DNA of 34,978 nucleotides from Oscillospiraceae bacterium (GCA_017408725.1 JAFQUA010000045.1:1-34978), one strand, 5' to 3'; shown: positions 1 to 8,606, counted from the stretch's first letter. Numbers and translations are program-made. Notes: generated by a model not told the origin, from the sequence alone.

Positions 1-141
1 CTGCTTGCCGGTATAGAAAGGGTGGCACTTGGAGCAGATTTCAACGCGGATGTCCTTCTTGGTGGAGCCGGTCGTAAAGACGTTGCCACAGGCACAGCGA
101 ATGGTAGTCTGTTCGTAATTGGGATGGATACCTTCCTTCAT
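1..141 (-). CDS. rpmE: 50S ribosomal protein L31, C-terminus cut by window edge
   Basis: Structural protein of the large ribosomal subunit. The 47 visible codons begin [10 protein letters not shown] and contain the L31 zinc-ribbon cysteines in CACGNVF and [13 protein letters not shown], so this is the zinc-binding (C+) form rather than the zinc-independent paralogue made under zinc starvation. The start has a ribosome site, AGAGGTG, 6-7 nt upstream. The last roughly 20-25 residues lie outside the window. It has its own promoter and appears to be a single-gene unit downstream of the aminopeptidase on the same strand. Confidence 0.95.
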   Translation of the reverse strand, partial: MKEGIHPNYEQTTIRCACGNVFTTGSTKKDIRVEICSKCHPFYTGKQ

Positions 142-208
142 GTCGTTCACCTCTTTCTTATCATGTAAAAGGGCATAATAGCCCTAAGCAATCTTTAATC
201 GCCCGGAT

Positions 209-237
209 ATCATAACACATCTATTTGCGAAATGCAA
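209..237 (-). promoter_or_regulatory. Promoter of rpmE
   Basis: Read on the minus strand: TTGCAT, a 17-nt spacer, TATGAT, about 68 nt before the rpmE start. Good sigma-A spacing. It sits in the 125-bp gap after the aminopeptidase gene, where I see only A/T-tracts and no convincing terminator hairpin. Confidence 0.6.
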
Positions 238-266
238 GTGTTTTTTTCGTTTTTTTCGCTTTTTTA

Positions 267-1490
267 TCAGAACGCCCAGTTGCCATTGCGGAAGATGGGA
301 ACGACCTTGCCGCCGGCACAAACGGCATCGATATTCATGCTGTCGCAGCCGATCATGAAGTCCTCGTGGATCATGGAATCGTTAATTCCCAGCTCACGGC
401 ACTCCTCCAGAGTCTTATTGTGATGATCATTTATCGTATCGGCATAGCCCATGCCCAACGCCAGATGGCAAGCGGCATTTTCGTCAAACAGGGTGTTGTA
501 GAACAGAATGCCGCTTTCGCAAATGGGGCTTTTCTGGGGAACCAGCGCGCACTCACCAAGATAAGCTGCGCCCTCGTCCATATTGATCATGGTATTGAGA
601 ACCTCTTCTCCCTTCTCTGCCTTGGCTTCCACAGCCTTGCCGTTTTCAAAGCGGATGAAGAAGTTTTCGATCAATTGACCGTTGTAGGAAAGGGGCTTGG
701 TGGAATACACGATACCCTCTGCCTTGCCCCGCATAGGAGAAATGAAGCACTCCTCGGTAGGAATGTTGGGATTGAAGAAGATACCCTGCCGGGATACTTC
801 ACCGCCGCCGCAGAAAATTGCTTCGGGGATCATGCCCACAGTTAGATCCGTACCATTGTCGGCAGTATAATGCAAGGATTCAATGCCCAGGCTGTTGAGA
901 TAATCGCACCGCGCCTTCAGATCAGCATTGTGCTTCTCCCACTCCTTCACGGGATCTTCGTTTACGCGGGAGGTAAAGAGAATGGCTTCCCACAGCTTTT
1001 CCATAGCGACGCTGGTGCGCTCACCGGGGAAAACCTTCTTGGCCCACGCCTTGCCGGGGACGGCGGCGATGCACCACTGCTGCTTGCCTTCCAGCTGGTC
1101 TGCATAAGGCTTGAGAATTGGGTAAGTCATCTGGCGGGCCTTGGCAACCTTCTTCATATTCATGCCCTTGAGGCCATCGGGATCTTCGGAGATCAGATGG
1201 ATCCGGGCAGGTACAGTATCCACCATATGCTGGCGGCGGGCCTTCTGCCATTCGGGGACAGTGCCCATGGTCTTGAGGGACTGGTAGCGGACATGGATCT
1301 TGCTCAAGGGCTGATAGTTCCACTCCACAATGACCTTGGAGGCCTTTGCCTTATAGGCCTCTTCCACTACCATCTGTACAAATTCCGGCTGATCAAGGTC
1401 AGCATAGACCATAACCTCCTGCCCTTTCTGCACATTGATACCGCAGCGGACGATGAGCTTTGAATATTCTCTCAAAACAGTCTTTTTCAT
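267..1490 (-). CDS. Aminopeptidase, peptidase family M29 (AmpS/AmpT type)
   Basis: Cytoplasmic metallo-exopeptidase removing N-terminal residues from peptides. The 407-residue length is that of family M29. The N-terminal half has the family opening (LREYSKLIVRCGINVQKGQEVMVYAD). The C-terminal half has the acidic and histidine metal-site neighbourhoods: IPTEECFISP, GECALVP, HLALGMGYA and MIHEDFMIG. I assign ligands by resemblance to the family, not by alignment. The reading frame stays open 27 codons further upstream, but the start at 1490 is preferred because AAAGGAG lies 9 nt before it and the upstream codons overlap the promoter. It is divergent from the homocysteine methyltransferase gene. 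Confidence 0.9.
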   Translation of the reverse strand: MKKTVLREYSKLIVRCGINVQKGQEVMVYADLDQPEFVQMVVEEAYKAKASKVIVEWNYQPLSKIHVRYQSLKTMGTVPEWQKARRQHMVDTVPARIHLISEDPDGLKGMNMKKVAKARQMTYPILKPYADQLEGKQQWCIAAVPGKAWAKKVFPGERTSVAMEKLWEAILFTSRVNEDPVKEWEKHNADLKARCDYLNSLGIESLHYTADNGTDLTVGMIPEAIFCGGGEVSRQGIFFNPNIPTEECFISPMRGKAEGIVYSTKPLSYNGQLIENFFIRFENGKAVEAKAEKGEEVLNTMINMDEGAAYLGECALVPQKSPICESGILFYNTLFDENAACHLALGMGYADTINDHHNKTLEECRELGINDSMIHEDFMIGCDSMNIDAVCAGGKVVPIFRNGNWAF

Positions 1491-1521
1491 AGTTTTATAG
1501 CTCCTTTTCTTCGTTTTATTT

Positions 1522-1550
1522 ATAGTAGCAGAATTTTGAAATACAGTCAA
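1522..1550 (-). promoter_or_regulatory. Promoter of the M29 aminopeptidase
   Basis: Minus strand: TTGACT, 17-nt spacer, TACTAT. It lies 32 nt before the chosen start, which supports the shorter protein. It is back to back with the promoter at 1557-1585. Confidence 0.7.
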
Positions 1551-1556
1551 TCTTTG

Positions 1557-1585
1557 TTGCATTATTTCCACCGCGGCGGTATAAT
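1557..1585 (+). promoter_or_regulatory. Promoter of the homocysteine methyltransferase gene
   Basis: Plus strand: TTGCAT, 17-nt spacer, TATAAT. Only 6 nt separate its -35 box from that of the divergent aminopeptidase promoter, so the two probably compete or share regulation. No riboswitch fits in the roughly 25-nt leader. Confidence 0.7.
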
Positions 1586-1616
1586 AATCTTAAATATTCA
1601 TATAAGGAAGAAACCT

Positions 1617-2483
1617 ATGCTTACAAAAGAACAGCTTCACGACAAATTTGCTTCGGGGATCCGCTTTCTGGACGGCGCCACCGGTTCCAATTTAAGAAAG
1701 CTTGGTATGCCCAGGGAGGCCTGCACCGAAGAATGGGTGCTGGCTCATCCCGAAACGCTCATCACTTTGCAGCGAGGCTATGCCGAAGTGGGCTCACAGA
1801 TTGTATACGCGCCTACTTTTCAAGCCCAGCCCATTGCGCTGGAGCGGGTGTGCCTTGACCGGCAGACCGAGGCTGTGAACGCCCAGCTGGTAGCTCTCTC
1901 CAAAACTGCAGCCCCAGGCTGTCTGATCGCGGGAGATTTGACCACCCTTGCCGCTTTTACGGAAAGTTGGAATCCGGATAATTTCGATCTTCTGGTGGAT
2001 AATTACCGCCGCCAGATCCGGGGCCTTATCGATGGCGGTGCAGACCTTCTTGTTGCCGAAACGCTGATGTATTCCCAGGAAGCGGAAGCCATCTTCACAG
2101 CCGCAGAATTGGAGCAGGCCGGTGCCGTCATGTACAGCTTCACCATGACCGGTGACGGATCTTTGTTCTCCGGTCCCGATGCAGGACCCGTTTTGCAGGA
2201 ACTGGAACAGTCCGGTGCTGCCGCGGTGGGTTTTAACTGCGTGGCAGCGGATATGATGACCCCGTATCTTGTCAGCAAACTGCGCCGTTTTATCCGCGGT
2301 CCGCTGATCTGCAAGCCCAACGCGGGTAACCCCGTGATCAACGCAGCAGGCATTGCGGAATACGCCATGACCCCCGCAGAATTTGCATCCATTATGGCAG
2401 AATGCGCCGCAAACGGCGCGACCTTACTGGGTGGCTGCTGCGGCACAGACCCTGCCTATATTTCTGCACTTGCTAACCGTTAA
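1617..2483 (+). CDS. Homocysteine S-methyltransferase family protein
   Basis: Zinc-dependent methyl transfer to homocysteine, making methionine. The 288 residues form a stand-alone TIM-barrel domain corresponding to the N-terminal module of MetH or to betaine/S-methylmethionine-homocysteine methyltransferases. Signatures: FLDGATGSNL near the N-terminus, the first zinc cysteine in GFNCVAADM, and the paired zinc cysteines in LGGCCGTDP at the C-terminus. No folate- or cobalamin-binding domain is attached, so the methyl donor is unknown; it could work with separate corrinoid partners. The ATG at 1617 follows AAGGAAG by 6-7 nt and gives the canonical N-terminus; the 27 codons upstream overlap the promoter. 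Monocistronic, ended by a strong terminator. Confidence 0.88.
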   Translation: MLTKEQLHDKFASGIRFLDGATGSNLRKLGMPREACTEEWVLAHPETLITLQRGYAEVGSQIVYAPTFQAQPIALERVCLDRQTEAVNAQLVALSKTAAPGCLIAGDLTTLAAFTESWNPDNFDLLVDNYRRQIRGLIDGGADLLVAETLMYSQEAEAIFTAAELEQAGAVMYSFTMTGDGSLFSGPDAGPVLQELEQSGAAAVGFNCVAADMMTPYLVSKLRRFIRGPLICKPNAGNPVINAAGIAEYAMTPAEFASIMAECAANGATLLGGCCGTDPAYISALANR

Positions 2484-2488
2484 GCTCT

Positions 2489-2518
2489 GCAGCAGTTCTT
2501 TTGAACTGCTGCTTTTTT
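2489..2518 (+). terminator. Intrinsic terminator after the homocysteine methyltransferase gene
   Basis: Perfect 10-bp stem (GCAGCAGTTC / GAACTGCTGC), TTTT loop, then six T. It starts 5 nt after the stop codon. Confidence 0.93.
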
Positions 2519-2535
2519 CATTTCGAAAAATATTG

Positions 2536-2564
2536 TTGAATTATGGCGCTGCGGCGAGTATAAT
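2536..2564 (+). promoter_or_regulatory. Promoter of the NodB-like deacetylase gene
   Basis: TTGAAT, 17-nt spacer, TATAAT, about 54 nt before the start codon at 2618. Confidence 0.7.
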
Positions 2565-2617
2565 AAACAAAAAGCAACAAAAACTAATTACGCCTTTTCC
2601 GGACTGGAGGTTTCCTT

Positions 2618-4090
2618 ATGCCCGAAGAATACATCAATCCTCAGCGCCGCCCCAGAAAGCGGAAGCGCCGTTCTAAATTTCAGCGCTTTGTACACCGCTA
2701 TTTTCCCTCCATCATGCTTGTGGTACTTTCCGTGTGCTGTGTCAGTGCCGTTGTTTTCACCATCGGCACCATCTCAAACATGGCACAAAATCGGCCAACA
2801 GATCCGCAGCTGAACAGCCATCCCTCTACCACCGATACAGAGCCTACCGATGATACGGTAACCTTGCAAATAGAGGCGCTGATCCGTCAGGCAGACAAGC
2901 TGGCTGTGGGTTATGACTACACCGGCGCCATTGCTCTGCTGGAAGGCTTTGCAGGCTACGAAACACAAACCGCGATCACAGATAAGATCGCGGAATATAA
3001 AGAAGCAGACAAAAAGCTTGTGTCCTATTCCGATCTTGACAACATCACCCACATTTTCTTCCATTCGCTGATTGCGGATCCATCCCGCGCCTTTGACGGT
3101 GACACGGAGCAGGACGGTTTCAATCTGTATATGGTCACCGTTACCGAGTTTGAAAAGATCATGCAGAGCATGTATGACCGGGGTTATGTTCTTGTTTCGC
3201 CCTACGATATTGCATATGAAGTCAGTGACGAAAACGGCACGCGCTTTGTTTACGGCAACATCCGGCTTCCGGAGGGCAAAAAACCTTTCCTTATGAGCCA
3301 AGATGATGTTAACTACTACGGCTATATGATCGGCAGCGGCAACGGCAAGGATGAGACCCCCATTTTCGCAAGCATGGACGGAGACGGCTTTGCCAGCCGT
3401 ATCATCATCGGCGAGGACGGCTACCCCACCTGCGAATACATGGACAAGGACGGAAATGTTACCGTCGGCGACTATGATCTTGTGCCGGTGCTGGAAAAGT
3501 TCATTCAGGAGCATCCCGACTTTTCTTATCACGGTGCCCGGGCCATTCTGGGTGTCACTGGCTACGAGGGAGTATTCGGCTACCGCACCAAGCCCTCTTA
3601 CGAAACAGCCCTTGGTACTGCCGCTTATCAAAAAGAAGTGGAAGATGCCAAGAAGGTGGCTGAATGCTTGAAAGAACACGGCTGGATCCTTGCAAGCCAC
3701 TCCTACGGTCACCCCGCCTACGGCAATCTAACCCCCGAACGGGTAGAGGCTGACTCCACAAAGTGGGAAAATACCTGTGAGTATATCGTGGGCGAAACGG
3801 ACATCATTCTCTTCCCCCACGGATCTGACATCGGTTCCTTCCGCAACTACGCGCCCGATAACGAAAAGTTCAAGATCCTCTACGAGGATGGCTACCGCTA
3901 TTTTTTCAATGTTGACTCAAAGATCGCGTGGACCCAGATCGGTGAGAACTACTACCGCGCTTCCCGCAGAAATATCGACGGCTACCGCATGTTCCACCAT
4001 CCGGAAAAACTGGAAGACCTCTTTGATGTCAGCAAAGTCTTTGACTCCGCAAGGCCCACCCCCGTTCCTCCCTTGAGCGGCGGTATGTAA
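2618..4090 (+). CDS. Membrane-anchored polysaccharide deacetylase-like (NodB fold) protein
   Basis: Probable extracytoplasmic carbohydrate esterase acting on cell wall or surface glycan. The 490 residues start with a very basic tail (RRPRKRKRRSK), then one membrane segment (about residues 32-54), an acidic linker, a short helical stretch (about 75-130) and the NodB-like domain. Visible motifs: DD at 229-230 in MSQDDV (the usual motif 1 is TFDD), H361-x3-H365 in SHSYGH (motif 2), FFNVDSKIAW (motif 4) and YRMFHHPEKL (motif 5). Motifs 1 and 2 are about 130 residues apart because of an insertion rich in Gly and Asp, so it is a divergent member. Substrate unknown. Start supported by GGAGG 7 nt upstream; single-gene unit. 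Confidence 0.8.
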   Translation: MPEEYINPQRRPRKRKRRSKFQRFVHRYFPSIMLVVLSVCCVSAVVFTIGTISNMAQNRPTDPQLNSHPSTTDTEPTDDTVTLQIEALIRQADKLAVGYDYTGAIALLEGFAGYETQTAITDKIAEYKEADKKLVSYSDLDNITHIFFHSLIADPSRAFDGDTEQDGFNLYMVTVTEFEKIMQSMYDRGYVLVSPYDIAYEVSDENGTRFVYGNIRLPEGKKPFLMSQDDVNYYGYMIGSGNGKDETPIFASMDGDGFASRIIIGEDGYPTCEYMDKDGNVTVGDYDLVPVLEKFIQEHPDFSYHGARAILGVTGYEGVFGYRTKPSYETALGTAAYQKEVEDAKKVAECLKEHGWILASHSYGHPAYGNLTPERVEADSTKWENTCEYIVGETDIILFPHGSDIGSFRNYAPDNEKFKILYEDGYRYFFNVDSKIAWTQIGENYYRASRRNIDGYRMFHHPEKLEDLFDVSKVFDSARPTPVPPLSGGM

Positions 4091-4105
4091 ACACAATACG
4101 CACAA

Positions 4106-4136
4106 AGCCGACGGCTAATGCCGTCGGCTCTTACTT
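4106..4136. terminator. Shared terminator between the convergent deacetylase gene and recR
   Basis: Perfect 10-bp stem AGCCGACGGC / GCCGTCGGCT with a TAAT loop. T-rich on the plus side (CTTACTTTT), weaker on the minus side. It lies between the stops at 4090 and 4137. Confidence 0.85.
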
Positions 4137-4736
4137 TTAAATCTCTTGTCTGCCCTCCAAAGCTCTGGACAGAGTCACTTCATCCGCGTATTCCAGCTGG
4201 CTTCCTACGGGAACACCGTAAGCAAGCCGGGTCACCTTAACCTCCATGGGACGCAGGAGACGGGAAATGTACATCGCCGTGGCTTCACCCTCTGTATCAG
4301 GATTGGTGGCCATAATAATCTCACGGACCTCGCCGGAAGCCACACGCTGCAGCAATTCACGAATCTTAATATCATCCTGTGTTACATGGTTCAGTGGACT
4401 GATTACACCGTGCAGAACATGGTACACGCCACCGAATTCCCGGCTGCGCTCCATGGCGATCACATCCTTGGGTTCCGCAACCACGCAGATCACACCGTGA
4501 TCACGCATATCATCATTGCAGATGGGACAAAGCTCCCGGTCCGTCAGATTCTGGCACACAGGACAGGTATGCACTTCTTTTTTGGCAGCGATAATGGCTT
4601 CGGCAAAACCCTGCGCTTCCTGCTCCGGAAGGGAGAGGACATAAAAAGCCAAGCGCTGGGCCGTTTTTCCGCCAATACCGGGAAGGCGGGCAAACTGGTC
4701 CGTCAAATTCTGCAGCGCCGCAGGAAAATACTGCAT
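4137..4736 (-). CDS. recR: Recombination protein RecR
   Basis: Acts with RecO and RecF to load RecA onto SSB-coated gapped DNA. The 199 residues have all parts: an N-terminal helix-hairpin-helix (LPGIGGKTAQRLAF), the four-cysteine zinc finger (CPVCQNLTDRELCPIC), and a Toprim domain (VVAEPKDVIAMERS ... TNPDTEGEATAMYI). Length matches the family. The start has AAGGAGG 6 nt upstream, and that site overlaps the ybaB stop codon; the gap is 9 nt. Last gene of the SRP RNA-dnaX-ybaB-recR block, the order known in Bacillus subtilis. Confidence 0.97.
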   Translation of the reverse strand: MQYFPAALQNLTDQFARLPGIGGKTAQRLAFYVLSLPEQEAQGFAEAIIAAKKEVHTCPVCQNLTDRELCPICNDDMRDHGVICVVAEPKDVIAMERSREFGGVYHVLHGVISPLNHVTQDDIKIRELLQRVASGEVREIIMATNPDTEGEATAMYISRLLRPMEVKVTRLAYGVPVGSQLEYADEVTLSRALEGRQEI

Positions 4737-4745
4737 AGCGCCTCC

Positions 4746-5090
4746 TTAGAACATGCCGCCCAGATTCAGACCGCCGGTCAGTCGGGACATATTGTTGGCA
4801 GCATCCGTATCGGCAGCGCGCATGGCTTCATTGACAGCAGCGATCACCATATCCTGCAGCATTTCCACATCATCGGGATCCACAGCCTCGGGATTGATCT
4901 CCAAGCTTACCAGCTCATGCTTGCCGTTGACAGTGGCATTAACCATACCGCCGCCTGCGGCTGCCGTGTAGGTCTTAGCTTCCTGCTCCTGCTGCATACG
5001 GATCATTTCCTGCTGCAGCTTCTGGGCCTGCTTCATCATCGCGGCCTGATTCATTCCGCCGGGCATACCCCGGAAATTATTCTTTGCCAT
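4746..5090 (-). CDS. YbaB/EbfC family nucleoid-associated protein
   Basis: Small dimeric DNA-binding protein usually encoded between dnaX and recR. The 114 residues have a Gly/Met/Gln-rich N-terminus (RGMPGGMNQAAMMKQAQKLQ), then the family core with GGGMVNATVNGKHELVSLEI and PDDVEMLQDMVIAAVNEA. Its low-complexity tail also ends in Gly (LTGGLNLGGMF), as is common. It begins 18 nt after the dnaX stop with GGAG about 11 nt upstream, and is almost certainly cotranscribed with both neighbours. Confidence 0.95.
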   Translation of the reverse strand: MAKNNFRGMPGGMNQAAMMKQAQKLQQEMIRMQQEQEAKTYTAAAGGGMVNATVNGKHELVSLEINPEAVDPDDVEMLQDMVIAAVNEAMRAADTDAANNMSRLTGGLNLGGMF

Positions 5091-5108
5091 GGCTTACAAT
5101 CTCCTATC

Positions 5109-6728
5109 TCAATTATCCTTGATCTTAACAATATCGCTGTGTTCCCTACCGAAAGAAAGTAGTTGCTCCATTCGGGCATTATTTTCCGGTTTAGCCGTTC
5201 GGTCCACTGCTTTTGCGGTCACGGGCCGGTTCAAAATAGTGCTTGCCTTTCTGCTGACCAGTGCCAGAATATCCGGCTTGTTGATCATTTCCAGAGTGAA
5301 GTCATTGGCACACTTCAGCACCACTTGATTCCCATGAAGTTCTCCTTGTATGGGCGCGTTGGGTGTGGATACAAAGAAGCCGGAAACAGGGGGTCTTAAT
5401 TCCTTGCGAATAGCGCTGACCAGTTCCGACCAGAAACCAACCGGGGTATCTTCCTTCACTTCCGGTTCATCCGTCAGCTCCGGAGGCGCATCCGCGTCTG
5501 TAGGCATGGGCGGACGGTCATCTTCCTGCTCAGGGGCAGGATGGGACTGTACCGGCTGTGCACATGTAAGCGCGCCGCTTTTGATCTGCTCTTCCAAGCG
5601 CGTTAATCTTGCGTTCAGGCTTTCCGCATCCAGCTGCAGTTCCGGCTGGCACATGGTGATCAGGCACAACTCCGCATCCAGCCGCCGGCTGGCGCTGCGG
5701 GTAAAGCCCACCATGGTATCCTCCAGCAGGGTCAGCATCCGCATCAGCTCGCCGCCGGAAAAGCGGGCAGCCAACTGCTTTGCCTGCGCATCCTCCGTCA
5801 CACCGGACAGCATGGTAATACCGGAATCCGGAGCTATTTTCAAGATCAGAAGATCACGGGTAAGGCAGGCAAGCTCATCCAGCAGTGCACTAACATCCTT
5901 GCCATCGGTATACAGGCGGTTAAACAACTCCAGCGTTCGTCTGGTATCGTGGTCTGCAATATAGCCCATCAGTTCACCGCATTTCTGCTCACCGGCAATG
6001 CCAAGGCAGGCATAGACCCGCTGAGCAGTCAGCTCACCGGTGGTTGCGGAAGCGCACTGGTCAAGCAAACTCAAGCCGTCACGCATACCGCCGTCCGCCA
6101 TTCTGGCAAGAACACGGGCTGCGCTGTCATCCAGATCAATATTCTCCTGATAGGCAACAAACTGCAATCTAGCAGCAATATCCTCTTGAGACAGTCGGCG
6201 GAAAGAAAATCTCTGGCAGCGGGAAAGAATGGTTGCAGGCACCTTGTGCAGTTCCGTTGTCGCCAAAATAAACAGCAGGTGTTCCGGCGGTTCTTCAATG
6301 ATCTTCAGCAGCGCATTGAAGGCAGAAATCGACAGCATATGCACTTCGTCGATGATGTATACACGCATTTTCACCTGAGAGGGTGTATAGATGGCATCGT
6401 CCCGCAGGTCCCGGACATTGTCGACACCATTGTTGGAAGCGGCATCGATCTCCAGAACATCCATACAGCTGCCGGAATCGATCGCCTTGCAGGCGCTGCA
6501 GCAATTGCAGGGATTGCCGTCCTGAGGATTCAGGCAGTTGACCGCCTTAGACAGAATTTTGGCGCAGCTGGTCTTGCCGGTTCCTCTGGATCCGGTAAAG
6601 AGATAGGCATGACTCATTTTTCCGCTGACGATCTGGGTCTTCAGGGTTTGGGTCACCGCCAGCTGACCGGAAACATCGTCAAAGGTCTGGGGGCGGTATT
6701 TACGGTAGAGCGCTTGATAGGCGGACAT
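5109..6728 (-). CDS. dnaX: DNA polymerase III subunit gamma/tau
   Basis: ATPase of the clamp-loader complex and organiser of the replisome. 539 residues. Walker A is GSRGTGKT at 46-53; the zinc module uses C65, C74, C77 and C80; Walker B is IIDEVH; the sensor/arginine-finger region contains ILSRCQRF. After the AAA+ and collar domains comes a Pro/Glu/Asp-rich linker (about 390-440) and a short C-terminal domain for polymerase contact, so the frame encodes a tau-like form. I did not find an obvious slippery site for a shorter gamma form. Start has AAGGAGGGGG about 4-8 nt upstream. Confidence 0.97.
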   Translation of the reverse strand: MSAYQALYRKYRPQTFDDVSGQLAVTQTLKTQIVSGKMSHAYLFTGSRGTGKTSCAKILSKAVNCLNPQDGNPCNCCSACKAIDSGSCMDVLEIDAASNNGVDNVRDLRDDAIYTPSQVKMRVYIIDEVHMLSISAFNALLKIIEEPPEHLLFILATTELHKVPATILSRCQRFSFRRLSQEDIAARLQFVAYQENIDLDDSAARVLARMADGGMRDGLSLLDQCASATTGELTAQRVYACLGIAGEQKCGELMGYIADHDTRRTLELFNRLYTDGKDVSALLDELACLTRDLLILKIAPDSGITMLSGVTEDAQAKQLAARFSGGELMRMLTLLEDTMVGFTRSASRRLDAELCLITMCQPELQLDAESLNARLTRLEEQIKSGALTCAQPVQSHPAPEQEDDRPPMPTDADAPPELTDEPEVKEDTPVGFWSELVSAIRKELRPPVSGFFVSTPNAPIQGELHGNQVVLKCANDFTLEMINKPDILALVSRKASTILNRPVTAKAVDRTAKPENNARMEQLLSFGREHSDIVKIKDN

Positions 6729-6761
6729 AAGCCCCCTCCTTCATCAGTAGAATAAAGCCGT

Positions 6762-7063
6762 GACCGGCTCATAACAAGATCGCACACCCACATTTGAACA
6801 AGCCGAATACCCGAAACCTGCGCAGCCAGCTCAGAAACGGCAGCCCCGCGGCACACGAGAAGATCCGCTTAATGCTGCTTGGTTCCCCACCTGACATGGT
6901 TCACGGGATCTCGTTGCGCAAGACCGTTCCTTCAACACCGCTTACGAGGTCCTGACAGTACTCAAGCTTGCCCGGGTGTGGGAATTCATCCCTGCTATAG
7001 CGGATTGCAGGCAACAGGGCACCGCTATCTCCCCGACTAGTGCGACCTTGTTACAAGCCGGTC
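6762..7063 (-). ncRNA. ffs: Signal recognition particle RNA, large Alu-containing form
   Basis: RNA scaffold of the SRP that with Ffh targets membrane proteins. On the minus strand it has the Firmicutes Alu-domain 5' part (GTCGGGGAGATAGCGG-like, then TGCAATCCGCTATAGCAGGG) and the universal domain IV core GTCAGGTGGGGAACC followed by AAGCAGC. The two ends pair over 24 nt (7040-7063 with 6762-6785, differing only at G-U-compatible positions); the mature RNA of about 270 nt may be trimmed inside this helix, as RNase III does in Bacillus. It precedes dnaX, as in B. subtilis. The 3' end also folds as AGCCG-gtca-CGGCT followed by TTATT, a possible weak terminator. It fills most of the gap between acpP and dnaX. 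Confidence 0.93.
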
Positions 7064-7090
7064 AGCTGTAATAAGGCTATTTGATTTGGC

Positions 7091-7312
7091 TCAGTTGATT
7101 CTGGCGTCAATAAAGTCAGCAAGCTCACGGAAATTGGTGATCTTCTGATCTTCCATATCCAGCTCAATGCCCAGCTCGCTTTCCAGATCCATGATCATTT
7201 CCACAATATCCAGAGAATCGATACCCAGGCTCTCGAAGGTGCTGTCGGGCGTGATCTCAGCAGGATCCAGCTCCAGCTGCTTAGCTGCATAAGAAACTAA
7301 CTTTTCATACAT
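7091..7312 (-). CDS. acpP: Acyl carrier protein
   Basis: Carries growing acyl chains on phosphopantetheine during fatty acid synthesis. 73 residues, acidic, with the attachment serine S33 in LGIDSLDIVEM and the usual four-helix pattern. The start follows a GGAGGT site about 7 nt upstream. No fab genes are adjacent; the neighbours are SRP RNA downstream and a flavoprotein gene upstream. It has its own strong promoter, whose -35 box overlaps the stop codon of the upstream gene. Confidence 0.95.
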   Translation of the reverse strand: MYEKLVSYAAKQLELDPAEITPDSTFESLGIDSLDIVEMIMDLESELGIELDMEDQKITNFRELADFIDARIN

Positions 7313-7351
7313 AAGGGATTACCTCCACATAAGTAGTTGGAAACTACATGT

Positions 7352-7380
7352 ATTTTAGTACAGGAACGCCTGTTTGTCAA
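7352..7380 (-). promoter_or_regulatory. Promoter of acpP with a leader inverted repeat
   Basis: Minus strand: consensus TTGACA, 17-nt spacer, TAAAAT. The TGA of the preceding flavoprotein gene is inside TTGACA. Just after the -10 box is the inverted repeat GTAGTT-tcc-AACTAC (about 7333-7347), a possible operator for a fatty-acid regulator; it does not clearly match FapR or FabT sites that I know. Confidence 0.75.
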
Positions 7381-8606
7381 CGATTCTTTTCCACCGCCGC
7401 CACTGCCGCAGCATAGGCTGTTGCCCATGCAATCTGCAAATTGAAGCCACCGGTATAAGCATCGCAATCAATGATCTCGCCGGCAAAATACAGCCCGGAA
7501 ACCAGCTTGGATTCCATTGTCTTTGGATCGATTTCCGAAACTTTAATACCACCGGAGGTAATAATTGCCTCAATAACGGGCCTTTTTCCGGTAATTTCCA
7601 AAGAAAAACCTTTGAGTAATTCCAAAAGAGCACGGCGCTGCTGCTTTTTCAGGCTGTTCGCCTGCATCACAGGATCGATCCCCAGCCGTTCCAGCACCAC
7701 AGGGATCATGGATCTGGGCAGCAGATCTGTCAAAGCATTTTCCATGGAACGATTCTTATACATCTGAAGATCCCGCAAAATTCGCTCGTCCAGCTTGCTT
7801 TCCTCCAGCGCCGGTTTCAGATCAATGACTAGACGGCAGCGTTCCCCCTTTAAATGGGCACTGGCACTGAGCACTGTGGGGCCAGATACGCCAAAATGGG
7901 TAAACAGCAGCTCTCCAAAATCCTGATACAGCACTTTTCCTTTTTCGCTCAGCAGCTTAACCGCCACATTCCGAAGGCTTAGCCCCTGCATTTTGGGACA
8001 ATCCTCCCCCGCCGTTTCCAGCGGCACAAGAGAACCTTCCGTGGGGGTAATGGTATGACCCAGAGCGGCAGCCATACGGAAGCCATCACCGGTAGATCCT
8101 GTAGTTGGATAGCTCAAACCACCGGTTGCGAGAATAACATGATCTGCGAAATATACCTCTTTTTCCGTCCGCACGCCGGTAACCGCACTGTCAGTGGACA
8201 AGACCTCCATAACTCTTTCCTTCAAAACAGTAACGCCTGCTTTTCGCAATCCGTTTTGCAGGCACTCCAAAATCGACGCAGACCTGTCTGTAACCGGGAA
8301 CACACGGTTTCCCCGCTCCGTTTTCAGTTCGCAGCCGTTCTTTTCAAAGAATTCCATCACCGCTTTGGGCGGATGGGCGGCCATGGCACTGTACAAAAAG
8401 CGGCTGTTCTTTGGGATATTCTGAAGCACTTCCTGTTCAGAACAGTGATTGGTCACATTGCAGCGGCCTTTCCCGGTGATCAACAGTTTTTTCCCCAAGC
8501 GGTCATTTTTATCCAGAAGAAGGACACGCCTTTCTTTTTCTCCCGCCGTGATAGCTGCATACATACCGGCAGGTCCGCCGCCGATGACGATCAGATCATA
8601 CTTCAT
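7377..8606 (-). CDS. NAD(P)/FAD-dependent oxidoreductase, HI0933/YhiN family
   Basis: Flavoprotein of the HI0933-like family (often labelled aminoacetone oxidase or BaiN-like); the true substrate is not established for most members. 409 residues. N-terminal Rossmann motif VIGGGPAGMYAAI, then the family signature KLLITGKGRCNVTN, a central domain and a C-terminal FAD-closing segment (ISSGGIKVSEIDP-like, GLYFAGEIIDCDAYTGGFNLQ). The ATG overlaps the stop of the RpiR-type regulator gene by 4 nt, so translation is probably coupled. Confidence 0.9.
   Translation of the reverse strand: MKYDLIVIGGGPAGMYAAITAGEKERRVLLLDKNDRLGKKLLITGKGRCNVTNHCSEQEVLQNIPKNSRFLYSAMAAHPPKAVMEFFEKNGCELKTERGNRVFPVTDRSASILECLQNGLRKAGVTVLKERVMEVLSTDSAVTGVRTEKEVYFADHVILATGGLSYPTTGSTGDGFRMAAALGHTITPTEGSLVPLETAGEDCPKMQGLSLRNVAVKLLSEKGKVLYQDFGELLFTHFGVSGPTVLSASAHLKGERCRLVIDLKPALEESKLDERILRDLQMYKNRSMENALTDLLPRSMIPVVLERLGIDPVMQANSLKKQQRRALLELLKGFSLEITGKRPVIEAIITSGGIKVSEIDPKTMESKLVSGLYFAGEIIDCDAYTGGFNLQIAWATAYAAAVAAVEKNR

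Noticed and set aside
2774..3712. 312-codon minus-strand frame opposite the NodB-like gene
   Set aside because: Shadow of a well-supported gene without initiation signals.
4146..5162. 338-codon plus-strand frame opposite recR and ybaB
   Set aside because: Antisense shadow of two certain genes; no start signals and a His/Gln-rich composition typical of shadow frames.
6751..7070. GC-rich stretch between dnaX and acpP as a protein gene (67-codon minus-strand frame)
   Set aside because: The sequence is SRP RNA with the conserved domain IV core and pairing ends.
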